Source: Eubacterium sp.
GTDB taxonomy: Bacteria > Bacillota > Clostridia > Lachnospirales > Lachnospiraceae
Assembly: GCA_017437905.1 (NCBI GenBank)
Contig: JAFRWY010000016.1
Coordinates: forward strand, 1-36,825
DNA: 36,825 nucleotides
Direction: 5' to 3'
Part shown: in pieces, positions 19,525-27,392 of the stretch
Position numbering within the stretch: the stretch's first letter is position 1
How the letters are laid out: every line of letters starts with the position of its first letter
Notes under the pieces: generated by a model
What the model was told of the DNA's origin: nothing
The model's database searches: none
The model's input: only the letters and a program-made list of their open reading frames with translations
Made by a program: the position numbers and the translations under genes

Positions 19525-20421
19525 ATGCGCAAGGTACAGATCATTACGGACACCTGCTGCGATCTGACCCCGGAACTTCTGGAACGCTACGGGATCGATT
19601 ATGCCAGGATGAACACCGTATATGAGGGGAAAGAATCTCCTGCGGAGCTTTCCTGGACTGCATCCGAGGTTCATCAGTTTTATGAAAACATACGGAACGG
19701 AGGCCGTTATACAACGACCCAGGTTCCGGTTGAGGAATACGACCGGGTATTCCGGAAATACCTGGAACAGGACTGTGATATCGTCTATATCGCCTGCTCC
19801 ACGAAACAGTCCGGATCGGTGAATACGGCAAAGGTTCTGGCAAAGAAGCTGGAAGAGGAATTTAAGGGGGCAAAGATCCTCTGCATGGATTCCAACAGAT
19901 CCGCCTTCGGAGAGGGGATTCTGGCCATGGAGGCAGCAAAGCTCGCATCCGCAGGGAAGGATGCTGAGACGGTCTATTCCGAGATCTGGAAGATCCGGAA
20001 TACGTCACTGGAGTTCTGTGCAGTACATACACTTGAATACCTGCGTCGGGCAGGAAGAGTCAAGGGGTCTGCCGCATTTTTCGGGAACCTGTTCGGCGTA
20101 AAGCCGATCATTATCGCAGATGCTGAGGGCAATCAGGCGGCATATAAAAAAGTAAAAGGAAGAGAAGCTTCCATCACCGAGCTCGTTAACCTTCTGAAGG
20201 AGAAGATCCGTAAGCCGGAGGAACAGACCGTATATCTGGCACATGCGGATTGCAAACAGGAAGAAGTCAGCGCGCTGAAAGAAAGGATACAAAAGGAGAT
20301 TCCCTGCAAGGACGTCTATATATGTTCCATCGGTCCGATCATCGGGGCCACGACAGGGCCGGATGCCATTGCAGTTTTCGCTCTTGGCGAAGAAGTAACC
20401 TTTGTTGGTGGGGAGAAGTAA
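19525..20421 (+). CDS. fakB: DegV/FakB fatty-acid-binding protein
   Basis: DegV-family proteins hold a fatty acid and present it to the kinase FakA, which makes acyl-phosphate for phospholipid synthesis. The 298-residue sequence shows the N-terminal IITDTCCDLTPEL segment, YTTTQVP around residues 70-76, the CSTKQSGS motif and the C-terminal GPIIGATTGPDAIAVF segment, which are hallmarks of the fold. The ATG follows GAAAGGA. A possible GATAAT -10 lies at 19464-19469 but no convincing -35. The fakA gene starts one base after its stop, so the two form a complete operon. Chain-length preference cannot be read from the sequence. Confidence 0.92.
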   Translation: MRKVQIITDTCCDLTPELLERYGIDYARMNTVYEGKESPAELSWTASEVHQFYENIRNGGRYTTTQVPVEEYDRVFRKYLEQDCDIVYIACSTKQSGSVNTAKVLAKKLEEEFKGAKILCMDSNRSAFGEGILAMEAAKLASAGKDAETVYSEIWKIRNTSLEFCAVHTLEYLRRAGRVKGSAAFFGNLFGVKPIIIADAEGNQAAYKKVKGREASITELVNLLKEKIRKPEEQTVYLAHADCKQEEVSALKERIQKEIPCKDVYICSIGPIIGATTGPDAIAVFALGEEVTFVGGEK

Positions 20422-20422
20422 G

Positions 20423-22078
20423 ATGGATAAGAACAGTATAAACAGTCAGATGCTGGCTGAGCTGATCGGAGGAGGAATACAGAATCTCGGACTCCACAGA
20501 GACGAGGTAAATGATCTGAATGTATTCCCCATCCCGGATGGAGATACCGGAAATAACATGCTGATGACCATACAGGGCAGTGAAACCGCCGTTCCTTACG
20601 AGGATGAAGGGATCGGTGACTATGCCCGTCGTGCGGCAAACGGTATGCTTTTCTCCGCCCGGGGCAATTCCGGAGTCATCCTGTCACAGATCGCGGACGG
20701 GATCGCTGCCGGACTGGAGGGCGTTGACACCGCGGATGTGGAGGATACGGCCCGCGCATTCCGTTGCGGTGTGGAGCATGCGTATTCCGCAGTTGCGGAT
20801 CCTGTGGAAGGAACGATCCTTACCGTGGTCCGGGAAGCAGTGGATTATGCTTCTTCCCTGAACTGCAAGGATGTGGGTGAATATCTGGCTGCTTTTTTAA
20901 TGCAGGCACAGGAGTCCCTCAACCATACACCGGATCTTCTGGAGGTTCTGAAGAAGGCCGGCGTGGTGGATTCCGGCGGAGCCGGATTGATCTATATCGT
21001 GGAGGGAGTTCTTTCCGTACTGAACGGGGAGAAGGTTGAAAGCCGGGACGTGCACCCGGGACACACATCCGTACCGGCTCCCGGAGCGGAACTGAATTTT
21101 GACCTTTTCAATGAGGACAGCGACCTTGTCTTCGGATACTGCACGGAGCTTCTGCTCCGGCTCCAGCGGAAGAAGACGGATATCGAGAACTTTGATCTTG
21201 CGGCCTTCCGTGAGTTTCTCCAGAGCATCGGAGATTCCGTGGTATGCCTGAGGACGGGAAGCGTAGTGAAGCTTCACGTGCATACGAAGGAGCCTTACCG
21301 TGTGCTTCAGTACGGTCAGCAGTTCGGTGAATACCTGACCGTAAAGATCGAGAATATGTCGCTTCAGCACAACAATCTGCCTGCGGACAGCAAGCTGGTT
21401 CAGCAGGAGGAATATAAGCCCTTCGGAATCGTTGCCGTGGCAACCGGTGAAGGCATCAAGAAGAATTTCCGTGAAATGGGCACGGATCAGATCGTGGAAG
21501 GCGGTCAGTCCATGAATCCCCCTGCGGATGATTTCATCGAGGCATTCCGCAGGATCAATGCGGGTACGATCTTCGTACTTCCCAACAACGGAAATGTGAT
21601 CCTTGCCGCAGAGCAGGCTGCAAAGTTGTATGAGGATGCGGATATCCGGGTGATCCCCAGCCGTACCATCGGTGACGGTTATGCGGTTCTTTCCATGCTG
21701 GATCTGGATTCCGGAGACGCGGATGTGATTGAGAAGGATATGAAGGATGCCATGCAGGGTGTCGTTACCGGCAGCGTGACCAGGTGCATCCGGGATACCG
21801 AGATGGACGGCTTCCGGCTCAGGGAAGGACAGTATCTGGGCATCGTGGGAAAGACCATCGTATCTGCGGATAATGACCGGAGAGATACTGCCTGCATGCT
21901 GACTTCGCGGATGGACTTCACGGATCATCAGATCTGCATCATCATCCGGGGAAAGGATTCCACGGAGGAAGAAGCGGAAGAAATCGCAGGACAGCTCAGG
22001 AAAGAGCATAAAGACTGCGAGATCTATGTATTAAACGGCGGACAGGAGCTTTACAGCTACTATGTCATCCTTGAGTGA
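20423..22078 (+). CDS. fakA: Fatty acid kinase FakA (DAK2 domain plus DegV-like C-terminal domain)
   Basis: This 551-residue protein is the ATP-dependent kinase that phosphorylates FakB-bound fatty acids. The N-terminal DAK2/DhaL domain has the metal-binding PDGDTG at residues 38-43 plus D31 and ARGNSGVILSQ; the middle and C-terminal part resembles DegV and binds FakB in the known homologues (YloV type, about 550 residues). The ATG at 20423 is preceded by GGGGAG inside the end of fakB; an in-frame upstream start at 20402 would overlap fakB and lacks a ribosome site. It is followed by a strong terminator shared with the converging minus-strand operon. Confidence 0.94.
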   Translation: MDKNSINSQMLAELIGGGIQNLGLHRDEVNDLNVFPIPDGDTGNNMLMTIQGSETAVPYEDEGIGDYARRAANGMLFSARGNSGVILSQIADGIAAGLEGVDTADVEDTARAFRCGVEHAYSAVADPVEGTILTVVREAVDYASSLNCKDVGEYLAAFLMQAQESLNHTPDLLEVLKKAGVVDSGGAGLIYIVEGVLSVLNGEKVESRDVHPGHTSVPAPGAELNFDLFNEDSDLVFGYCTELLLRLQRKKTDIENFDLAAFREFLQSIGDSVVCLRTGSVVKLHVHTKEPYRVLQYGQQFGEYLTVKIENMSLQHNNLPADSKLVQQEEYKPFGIVAVATGEGIKKNFREMGTDQIVEGGQSMNPPADDFIEAFRRINAGTIFVLPNNGNVILAAEQAAKLYEDADIRVIPSRTIGDGYAVLSMLDLDSGDADVIEKDMKDAMQGVVTGSVTRCIRDTEMDGFRLREGQYLGIVGKTIVSADNDRRDTACMLTSRMDFTDHQICIIIRGKDSTEEEAEEIAGQLRKEHKDCEIYVLNGGQELYSYYVILE

Positions 22079-22137
22079 TCCTCCGGATCAACGGAATGGT
22101 TGAACTGCGGGAACAGCAGGGAGGAATATAAAGTAAG

Positions 22138-22171
22138 AACGGGACGGGTGTCATGGCACCCGTCCCGTTTT
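22138..22171 (+). terminator. Terminator between convergent fakA and the glycosyltransferase operon
   Basis: AACGGGACGGGTG (22138-22150) pairs perfectly with CACCCGTCCCGTT (22157-22169) around a six-base loop, followed by a short T stretch. Read on the minus strand it also has a few T residues, so it may serve both operons. Confidence 0.85.
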
Positions 22172-22212
22172 AGTACTCGTATATCGATTTTTTGAAGGAT
22201 CCGTTTCGAATC

Positions 22213-24051
22213 TTACCGGACGTCCACGTCCGGAGTCTCACCGGACTCCTCCTTCACCGGAACAAAACCCTCCAGCTGCTGGGCCTTATCTTCCTGCGTG
22301 GTATAGGACAGAGGAATGTGATACTCCTCTTCGTAGATCTCCTTCCACAACTCATAATTCTTAAACATCATCTGTTCCGCCTGCTTACGCAGCGAAAGCG
22401 ATGTGTCCGGGAAGACCGGAGGAGAGACATGGATGGTATATTCCTGTACATAGAAGCCGTCCTCTCCCATGACATCCGAATCCTTCATGGTGATAAAGCA
22501 GGGAAGGACCGGCGCTCCGCTTCTTGCGGCACACTGGAATGCGCCCCGCTTCAGCGGCTTCGGCTTCCGGTAGTTCCACCACATGCTCTGTTCCGGATAG
22601 AACAGTACATAGTCACCGGTGGCAACCAGTTCCGTGACCGCCTTATAGAACTTCTTCATGGTGGCCGGATTGGAGGACAGCGGCAGGGTATTGCAGTGAC
22701 GCATCAGGAAGCCGTAGAATCCGGGGAAGGAGGTATAATTGCCTTCCCGGATCACCCGCCAGAAGCTGTGGTCGGGCTGCTCCGCCGCTTCATAAGCCAT
22801 CTGGATGGCAAAACTGTCAAATGCATTGAAATGGTTGCAGGTGATGATCGCACCGCATTCCAGGTTCTTGAAATTCTCGATTCCCTTGATCTCTTTGATG
22901 ATGAGCTTCTTATCCTCAACCAGTCCGTCGATGAATTTATGCGCCATTTTGAAGGCCATCTTGGTCTTCAGCTTCTCGGCCTTGGTCTTACGGACATATT
23001 CGATCTCGTCGGGCATGAGCATCCGTCCGGGAGGATCGTTCTCAACGTCCTCATCGAAGCGGCCTTCCCGTTCATACTGATCGATCTTGCGGAGGATGTT
23101 GACCCGATCCTGATCGCGCTTATCATGATTGATCCGGTTCATAAAGTTGTCCTCTCTGTTGATCTCCTTCACGGCAAGCCGGATAAGGTTCTCGGAGCTC
23201 TGGGCATCCCGTGCCTTCTCCGCGCCGGAATAGGATCGCTGCATATTCAGCAGCTCCTCATAGAATACGGTCTCCTTTGCATATTTCCAGAAATACTCGC
23301 CGCAGATACAGTACTCATAATGCCATGGCTTGTTGACCATGATATAGTGGATCATTTTCGCCTGATCGAGCGGATAGGGGATCTCCCCGAAGGTCTCGGT
23401 ATTCCAGCGCTGGTCCAGCCAGTACACATGATCCTTACAGATCAGGTTCAGATAGTCCTCATCCTGTGTTACCACGAAGTTGTAGTAATGCAGATAGTCG
23501 ATAAATTTGTCCAGAACGAAATGCAGCCGGAACTGCTCGCAGTTGATCAGCATCATGCCGGCATTGAAGAAGTTGTAACGCGATACGCCCACGACCTTCT
23601 CCACATAGGTGCCGAACTCCTTGGTCTGTACCATGACCTGCTCATGGCAGGCACCCAGATAGGCGTCACGGATATCTGTAAGATACAGCTGGCTGATATC
23701 GCCGAGGATGACCGTATCGCTGTCAAGGTACAGGGCCTTGTTGTACTGCGGGAACATCTCTGCGATGAACAGCCGGTAGTATGTGGTTTTCGAATAATAA
23801 TCCCGAAGCGGCAGCTTTTCCGAGATCGAATAAAGATAATCGGACACATCCACGAAGCGGACCTCAAAATTCTCATCGGCAAGCTTGTAGACGATATCCT
23901 TCATCGGCTCCGAGATATCGGTATGAAGAATATGCAGAACGTACCTGTATTTTCTCGATGCATTCCGGATCAGTGACTGCATCGAAACGACAGTGAATTT
24001 AACAAATGCATCGTCGCAGGCATAAAAGATTGGGATGATGGGTTCCTTCAT
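22213..24051 (-). CDS. GT8 glycosyltransferase fused to PlsC-like acyltransferase
   Basis: This 612-residue protein joins two enzymes. Residues 1-275 are a family 8 retaining glycosyltransferase: FYACDDAFVKF at the N-terminus, the metal-binding DSD at 110-112 (ALYLDSDTVI), FFNAGMMLIN and the HYIMVNKPWHY segment that closes on the donor. A charged linker (about 276-390) leads to a lysophospholipid-acyltransferase-like domain with the HX4D motif NHFNAFD (H407, D412) and FYPEQSMWW in the position of the acceptor-binding block. No signal peptide is seen. Its ribosome site AAAGGAG overlaps the end of the preceding GT8 gene, whose stop is 2 bases upstream, implying coupled translation. It probably makes an acylated glycolipid or glycopolymer. 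Exact substrates are unknown. Confidence 0.85.
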   Translation of the reverse strand: MKEPIIPIFYACDDAFVKFTVVSMQSLIRNASRKYRYVLHILHTDISEPMKDIVYKLADENFEVRFVDVSDYLYSISEKLPLRDYYSKTTYYRLFIAEMFPQYNKALYLDSDTVILGDISQLYLTDIRDAYLGACHEQVMVQTKEFGTYVEKVVGVSRYNFFNAGMMLINCEQFRLHFVLDKFIDYLHYYNFVVTQDEDYLNLICKDHVYWLDQRWNTETFGEIPYPLDQAKMIHYIMVNKPWHYEYCICGEYFWKYAKETVFYEELLNMQRSYSGAEKARDAQSSENLIRLAVKEINREDNFMNRINHDKRDQDRVNILRKIDQYEREGRFDEDVENDPPGRMLMPDEIEYVRKTKAEKLKTKMAFKMAHKFIDGLVEDKKLIIKEIKGIENFKNLECGAIITCNHFNAFDSFAIQMAYEAAEQPDHSFWRVIREGNYTSFPGFYGFLMRHCNTLPLSSNPATMKKFYKAVTELVATGDYVLFYPEQSMWWNYRKPKPLKRGAFQCAARSGAPVLPCFITMKDSDVMGEDGFYVQEYTIHVSPPVFPDTSLSLRKQAEQMMFKNYELWKEIYEEEYHIPLSYTTQEDKAQQLEGFVPVKEESGETPDVDVR

Positions 24052-24053
24052 GG

Positions 24054-24881
24054 TTACTCCTTTGGGGGTAAGTTTATTATTTCCAGGTACTCCTCATAGA
24101 TGTCATCGAACTGTCGGTATTTAAAGATCTTGTGGACCTTGTCGATATGCCACTGCTTGATATTGTCCGTATGCGGATAGGGCAGCCAGAAAAGCCGTTT
24201 TGAGAAATGCCGCACCACCGTGTGCTTATGCAGGAATTTCTGGTCGTTAAACCGCTGGGGCAGTACCTTCCGCTTTGTTGTGGACCGGATCAGTGCGCTC
24301 TGGTCCGCAAAGGTCAGTTTCTTCTTTTTGATCCACCACCGGGCCTTCTTGAAAAGCCCTGTCTCCCGGGCCAGCTTCATATTGAACAGCAGGACACCGG
24401 CGTTGATATAATTCGGATAGAGCAGGTATTTTCCGTAGTGGTCACGGGCGGCCGCATATTCATAGCCCGTAAGATCCGTGTCCCAGAGAAGCCGGACGTC
24501 CCGGTTGAACATGATGTCCGCATCCAGGTAGAGCAGCTTGTCCGGGATCCCCTTCACCACATCCGCGAAGAGGCGGATCAATGTATAGGGAGAGCAGTAG
24601 GCTCCCTCGTTGGGACAGCCGGAGAAGGCTTTCATGTAATATTTCGTCACATCATACAGCCGGACGGAATTCTCTTCGTTGTAAAGCTTCACCACCGTCT
24701 CCAGGGTACGGATATGCGCATCGGATACGCAGATGTATTTTTCGTCCAGGTGGGAAACGTCCATGGTGAAGATGTGGAAACAGAAGGGCTCCTTCGTCTC
24801 CGTCCGCCTCAGGATGGACAGAACCGAGGTGAGCACTCCGTCATAGACACCGTCATTTCCGCAGTACAGAATGTCGATCAT
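24054..24881 (-). CDS. Family 8 glycosyltransferase
   Basis: This 275-residue stand-alone GT8 enzyme has the N-terminal DILYCGNDGVYDG nucleotide-sugar segment, the metal-binding DAD at residues 120-122 (LLYLDADIMF), YINAGVLLFNM and a C-terminal H-T-DNIKQWH segment. The ATG at 24881 follows AGGAG on the minus strand; the frame is open further upstream inside the acyltransferase gene but has no start signal. It overlaps the acyltransferase stop by 4 bases. Family 8 members add glucose or galactose to surface glycans or lipids; the sugar and acceptor here are unknown. The gene is the middle member of the three-gene operon. Confidence 0.9.
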   Translation of the reverse strand: MIDILYCGNDGVYDGVLTSVLSILRRTETKEPFCFHIFTMDVSHLDEKYICVSDAHIRTLETVVKLYNEENSVRLYDVTKYYMKAFSGCPNEGAYCSPYTLIRLFADVVKGIPDKLLYLDADIMFNRDVRLLWDTDLTGYEYAAARDHYGKYLLYPNYINAGVLLFNMKLARETGLFKKARWWIKKKKLTFADQSALIRSTTKRKVLPQRFNDQKFLHKHTVVRHFSKRLFWLPYPHTDNIKQWHIDKVHKIFKYRQFDDIYEEYLEIINLPPKE

Positions 24882-25660
24882 TGGCTCTTCTCCTGTTTTA
24901 TGTATCTGATCTGCACGTGGTCGGATGTCTCCGCCCGCTTGCACATGCAGTTATATACCTTGTCACGAAGCTCCTTCTTCCGGTCCCTGACCGGCAGCTC
25001 CATATCCGGATAGAAGGGGCCGTCCACGTAGGTTATGATCCTCGGGTGCTTGAAGATCCGGCGCTTATGATAGGTATTCGTAAAGCAGTACACCGGCGTC
25101 CCCGCCTTGGCCGGATAGGCAAAGGAGGTGTCCGGGAAATTACGGATCTTCGTATAGTAGGGCCAGATGTGTGCCTCAGGATAGATGGTTACGCAATGCC
25201 CCTGGCTGATACGGGTATCGATGGCATCCAGGAAGTTTTTATATGCCCTCATCCCATCCGGAACCGGCAGGGCTCCCAGGGACGGGGTGATCTTCCCCAG
25301 CACGGGCATGGATACATTATTGGCATGCACCACCATATACACGGTCTTGGCAAAGGTGATCACGTTTGGAATAAAGGGATCCCCGATATCCTGTGTGTGG
25401 TTGCCGTACAGGAAATACCCGTCGTGTCTGTGCTTCTTCAGCTTCTTTCTGCCTCTGGTCCGCTGTCCGAATACAAGCTTGACGTAGAGAAATGCGATCG
25501 GAGTCGCCACGATCCGGTACCAGAAGATATGCGTGAACCGCTTGAAGAGCGAGGTGTGGATATAAACATAGTTTTCATCGATCTTCCGGGGCGTGATCTC
25601 TGCCTGAGAGAACTCGTCATTCATTTCATCGGAATAGTAGATTACTGTACGCCTGTCCAT
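24878..25660 (-). CDS. PlsC/LPLAT-like acyltransferase with non-standard catalytic spacing
   Basis: The first gene of the operon encodes 260 residues with one hydrophobic segment near residues 48-63. LFLYGNH-type sequence places the catalytic His at H88 (NHTQDIGDP), with Asp at D91 and D94, so the usual HX4D spacing is not met (HX2D or HX5D). The downstream blocks are present: GALPVPDG, and YPEAHIWPYYTK in the place of the EGTR block. It probably transfers an acyl chain at the inner face of the membrane. A conserved subfamily with altered spacing is more likely than a dead enzyme, because the rest is well kept. The ribosome site is weak (GGCGGG). Confidence 0.8.
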   Translation of the reverse strand: MDRRTVIYYSDEMNDEFSQAEITPRKIDENYVYIHTSLFKRFTHIFWYRIVATPIAFLYVKLVFGQRTRGRKKLKKHRHDGYFLYGNHTQDIGDPFIPNVITFAKTVYMVVHANNVSMPVLGKITPSLGALPVPDGMRAYKNFLDAIDTRISQGHCVTIYPEAHIWPYYTKIRNFPDTSFAYPAKAGTPVYCFTNTYHKRRIFKHPRIITYVDGPFYPDMELPVRDRKKELRDKVYNCMCKRAETSDHVQIRYIKQEKSQ

Positions 25661-25726
25661 GTCTTACACCCGCCGGAACGAAGGTAAATATCCGTTTCCG
25701 CTGCCAATTTATAGTTCATGACGGAG

Positions 25727-25755
25727 ATTATAACATATTCTGAACAAAATGTCCT
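25727..25755 (-). promoter_or_regulatory. Extended -10 promoter of the acyltransferase/GT8 operon
   Basis: On the minus strand AGGACA (25755-25750) is followed after 17 bases by a perfect TATAAT (25732-25727), preceded by TG at the extended -10 position. It faces the acyltransferase gene with a leader of about 60 bases. Confidence 0.75.
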
Positions 25756-25851
25756 TAACTTCGTATGAATTTCTTTCATGAATAAGCGGTTTTTTTAGAA
25801 ATATACAAAAGAACGAAGGGAAGATGAAAAAATCGGCGAAAAGAAAAAACG

Positions 25852-25885
25852 TGTGACAGTTCTGTGACAGAGTGTGTGATAACAT
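25852..25885 (+). promoter_or_regulatory. Direct-repeat promoter box A (TGTGAC-N5-TGTGAC)
   Basis: TGTGACA at 25852-25858 and again at 25863-25869 are exactly 11 bases apart, and 11 bases after the second TGTGAC comes TAACAT (25880-25885) with TG at the extended -10 position. Boxes with the same geometry lie at 30242, 30593 and 35275. No gene starts nearby on this strand; a perfect terminator follows at 25912. Confidence 0.55.
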
Positions 25886-25891
25886 GTAGCC

Positions 25892-25964
25892 ATACAAAAA
25901 ACCACTCCCTTATAAAAGAAGCCCGAACATCCGGCATTTCGGATGTTCGGGCTTCTTTTATGCT
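25892..25964 (+). ncRNA. Possible short transcript ending in an orphan terminator
   Basis: Box A would start transcription near 25892. A 20-base-pair perfect stem follows (25914-25933 with 25940-25959, loop GCATTT), its arms ending in AAAA and TTTT so that it works as a terminator in both directions. The enclosed RNA would be about 70 bases with no open frame. It may be a small RNA, a leader-attenuator, or debris of a lost gene. Confidence 0.35.
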
Positions 25965-26038
25965 GCTTTGGCCCGGAGAAAGCTCCCGTGGGAGAACGAA
26001 AAACCGGCTCCATAAAAACGTTTCTTGCACTCGTATAA

Positions 26039-26518
26039 CTGAGTGTTTATAATGGTTTTGTGAGGTTTTACTGCTGGGGCTGCCGGATCGGTATGATTGA
26101 TGTGTCCGGGAATCCGAAGCTGTTCGTGCTTTACTGCGAAGGCAATAAGCTCACGACCCTGGATATCAGTGCAAGCGCGAGTCTCCGGAGTGCATTTGCC
26201 GGCAAGAAGACCGAGCAGACCAATGCGAAAACCGGAGCGAAATCCCGGTATTATATGTCCAATGAGAATTCCTCCTGGATACTGAAGGTCGATCCTTCCA
26301 CCACGGTAAATACTACGGCGGAGAAGACCGGCACATGGAAGAAGGATTCCAAGGGCTGGTGGTACCGGTATTCGGACGGAACCTATCCGAAGAACTGCTG
26401 GGCGAAGATCAAAGGGAAATGGTATTTCTTCAGTAACGGAGCCATGGTAACGGGAACGAAGACCATCTCCGGAAAGACCTATCATTTCGATGAAGAGGGC
26501 GTCTGTCTGGATTCATAA
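26039..26518 (+). pseudogene. 3' remnant of a leucine-rich-repeat, cell-wall-binding surface protein
   Basis: The frame encodes the end of a surface protein: part of a leucine-rich repeat (MIDVSGNPKLFVLYCEGNKL, TTLDIS), a short linker, and one wall-binding repeat pair (GWWYRYSDGTYP, GKWYFFSNGAMVTG). It opens inside a repeat, has a TAA at 26036-26038 directly upstream, and its only early starts (GTG 26060, ATG 26093) have no ribosome site, so the 5' part with signal peptide is missing. A TATAAT happens to lie at 26048-26053, inside the recognisable coding remnant. The wall-binding repeats are related to those of the CotH protein at 14355. It is unlikely to yield a functional exported protein. 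Confidence 0.75.
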
Positions 26519-26540
26519 AAAGATTGCATACAATGCGTAC

Positions 26541-26628
26541 TTGACAGGTTAGTGCCTACTAACTATACTTATTGATGGTTAGCAGACACTAACTTTATTT
26601 TTTGCCCATAGGGTTAGTAACATCTAAC
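26541..26628 (+). promoter_or_regulatory. feo promoter with three DtxR/IdeR-like operators
   Basis: A consensus TTGACA (26541-26546) and TATACT (26564-26569) are 17 bases apart. Three copies of the palindrome GTTAG-N6-CTAAC occur at 26548-26563, 26578-26593 and 26613-26628; the first exactly fills the spacer and the others cover the early transcribed region. The half-sites match the core of DtxR/IdeR iron-repressor operators (GGTTAG-CTAACC). This predicts repression by an iron-loaded regulator whose gene is not in the window. Confidence 0.82.
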
Positions 26629-26655
26629 TAATGAAGAAAAGGGAGGAGTACCGTG

Positions 26656-26865
26656 ATGCCATTAATTTATGCGGAAATGGGAAAACCGGCGATCATTAAA
26701 AAGATCGGAGGAAATCCGGAGGTAAGGAAACATCTGACAGATCTTGGATTCAGCGTGGGCGGAGAGATCAGCGTGGTGAGCTCGGTCGGAAGGAATCTGA
26801 TCGTAAAGGTCATGGACAGCAGAGTGGCGGTCAGTGAGGAACTGGCAGGAAAGATCATGATCTGA
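26656..26865 (+). CDS. feoA: FeoA-domain protein (first copy)
   Basis: This 69-residue cytoplasmic protein has the SH3-like FeoA fold: KIGGNPEVRKHLTDLGFSVGG and the end VSEELAGKIMI. FeoA proteins assist the ferrous iron transporter FeoB, probably by binding its cytoplasmic part. The ATG at 26656 is 7 bases after GGGAGGAG; the adjacent in-frame GTG (26653) is possible but less well spaced. It is the first gene behind the iron-operator promoter, 86 bases before a second feoA. Confidence 0.93.
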   Translation: MPLIYAEMGKPAIIKKIGGNPEVRKHLTDLGFSVGGEISVVSSVGRNLIVKVMDSRVAVSEELAGKIMI

Positions 26866-26951
26866 CCGCAGGTGATGCGGAAGAACGAAGCATATGCGGA
26901 GAGATACAGCATATTCGGAAGAACACTATACATTCAGAGGAAGGTGAGAAC

Positions 26952-27173
26952 ATGAAAACACTTCGGGAAGTTAAGATCGGTGAAACCGCCAGGGTCCTGA
27001 AACTCCAGGGAGAAGGTGCCATCCGGCGCCGGATCATGGATATGGGGATCACGAAAGGCGTTGAGATTTATGTGAGAAAGGTGGCGCCACTGGGAGATCC
27101 GGTAGAGATCACCGTGAGAGGCTATGAACTGTCCGTCCGGAAAGCGGACGCGGAGATGATCCTGGTGCAGTAA
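26952..27173 (+). CDS. feoA: FeoA-domain protein (second copy)
   Basis: This is a second 73-residue FeoA with the more typical sequence: LREVKIGETARVLKLQGEG, RRRIMDMGITKGVEIYV and RGYELSVRKADAEMILV. An AGGAAGGTGAG ribosome site precedes the ATG. Twin feoA genes before feoB are common in Clostridia; the two copies here are clearly diverged and probably have separate roles. The gap to feoB is 219 bases and contains repeat R3. Confidence 0.94.
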   Translation: MKTLREVKIGETARVLKLQGEGAIRRRIMDMGITKGVEIYVRKVAPLGDPVEITVRGYELSVRKADAEMILVQ

Positions 27174-27212
27174 GTCAGACAGCGACAGGAAAGATTTTTC
27201 GACCATGCAGCC

Positions 27213-27343
27213 TGTCATTCTGAGCGGGCGCATGTGTGCCGGTGGCACACGGGTATGCGCCGATCATCGACCGGGCGGCAGCGCGAAGCGAAGAATCCCA
27301 TCCGATCGAACACATGAAGAGCTCCTGCGGCCTCAGGATGACA
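27213..27343. repeat. Intergenic inverted-repeat element R3 (TGTCATTCTGAG family)
   Basis: TGTCATTCTGAG (27213-27224) and CTCAGGATGACA (27332-27343) are inverted ends with one mismatch. Inside are a strong hairpin (GGCGCAT with GTGTGCC / GGCACAC with ATGCGCC, 27227-27263) and the family segment GCGAAGCGAAGAATCC. This is the best-preserved member in the window. Confidence 0.8.
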
Positions 27344-27392
27344 AGGCCACATTCGAAGAATTAAAAACAACAAAGAAAGTGAAGGAACAACT

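Noticed and set aside
26025-26053. Promoter TTGCAC-17-TATAAT before the truncated surface gene
   Set aside because: The -35 matches only half the consensus and the -10 lies inside the decayed coding remnant; a transcript would start at the fragment itself with no ribosome site.
26548-26628. CRISPR-like short repeats
   Set aside because: The three 16-base palindromes have variable centres and 14-19 base gaps and lie on a promoter; operators explain them better.
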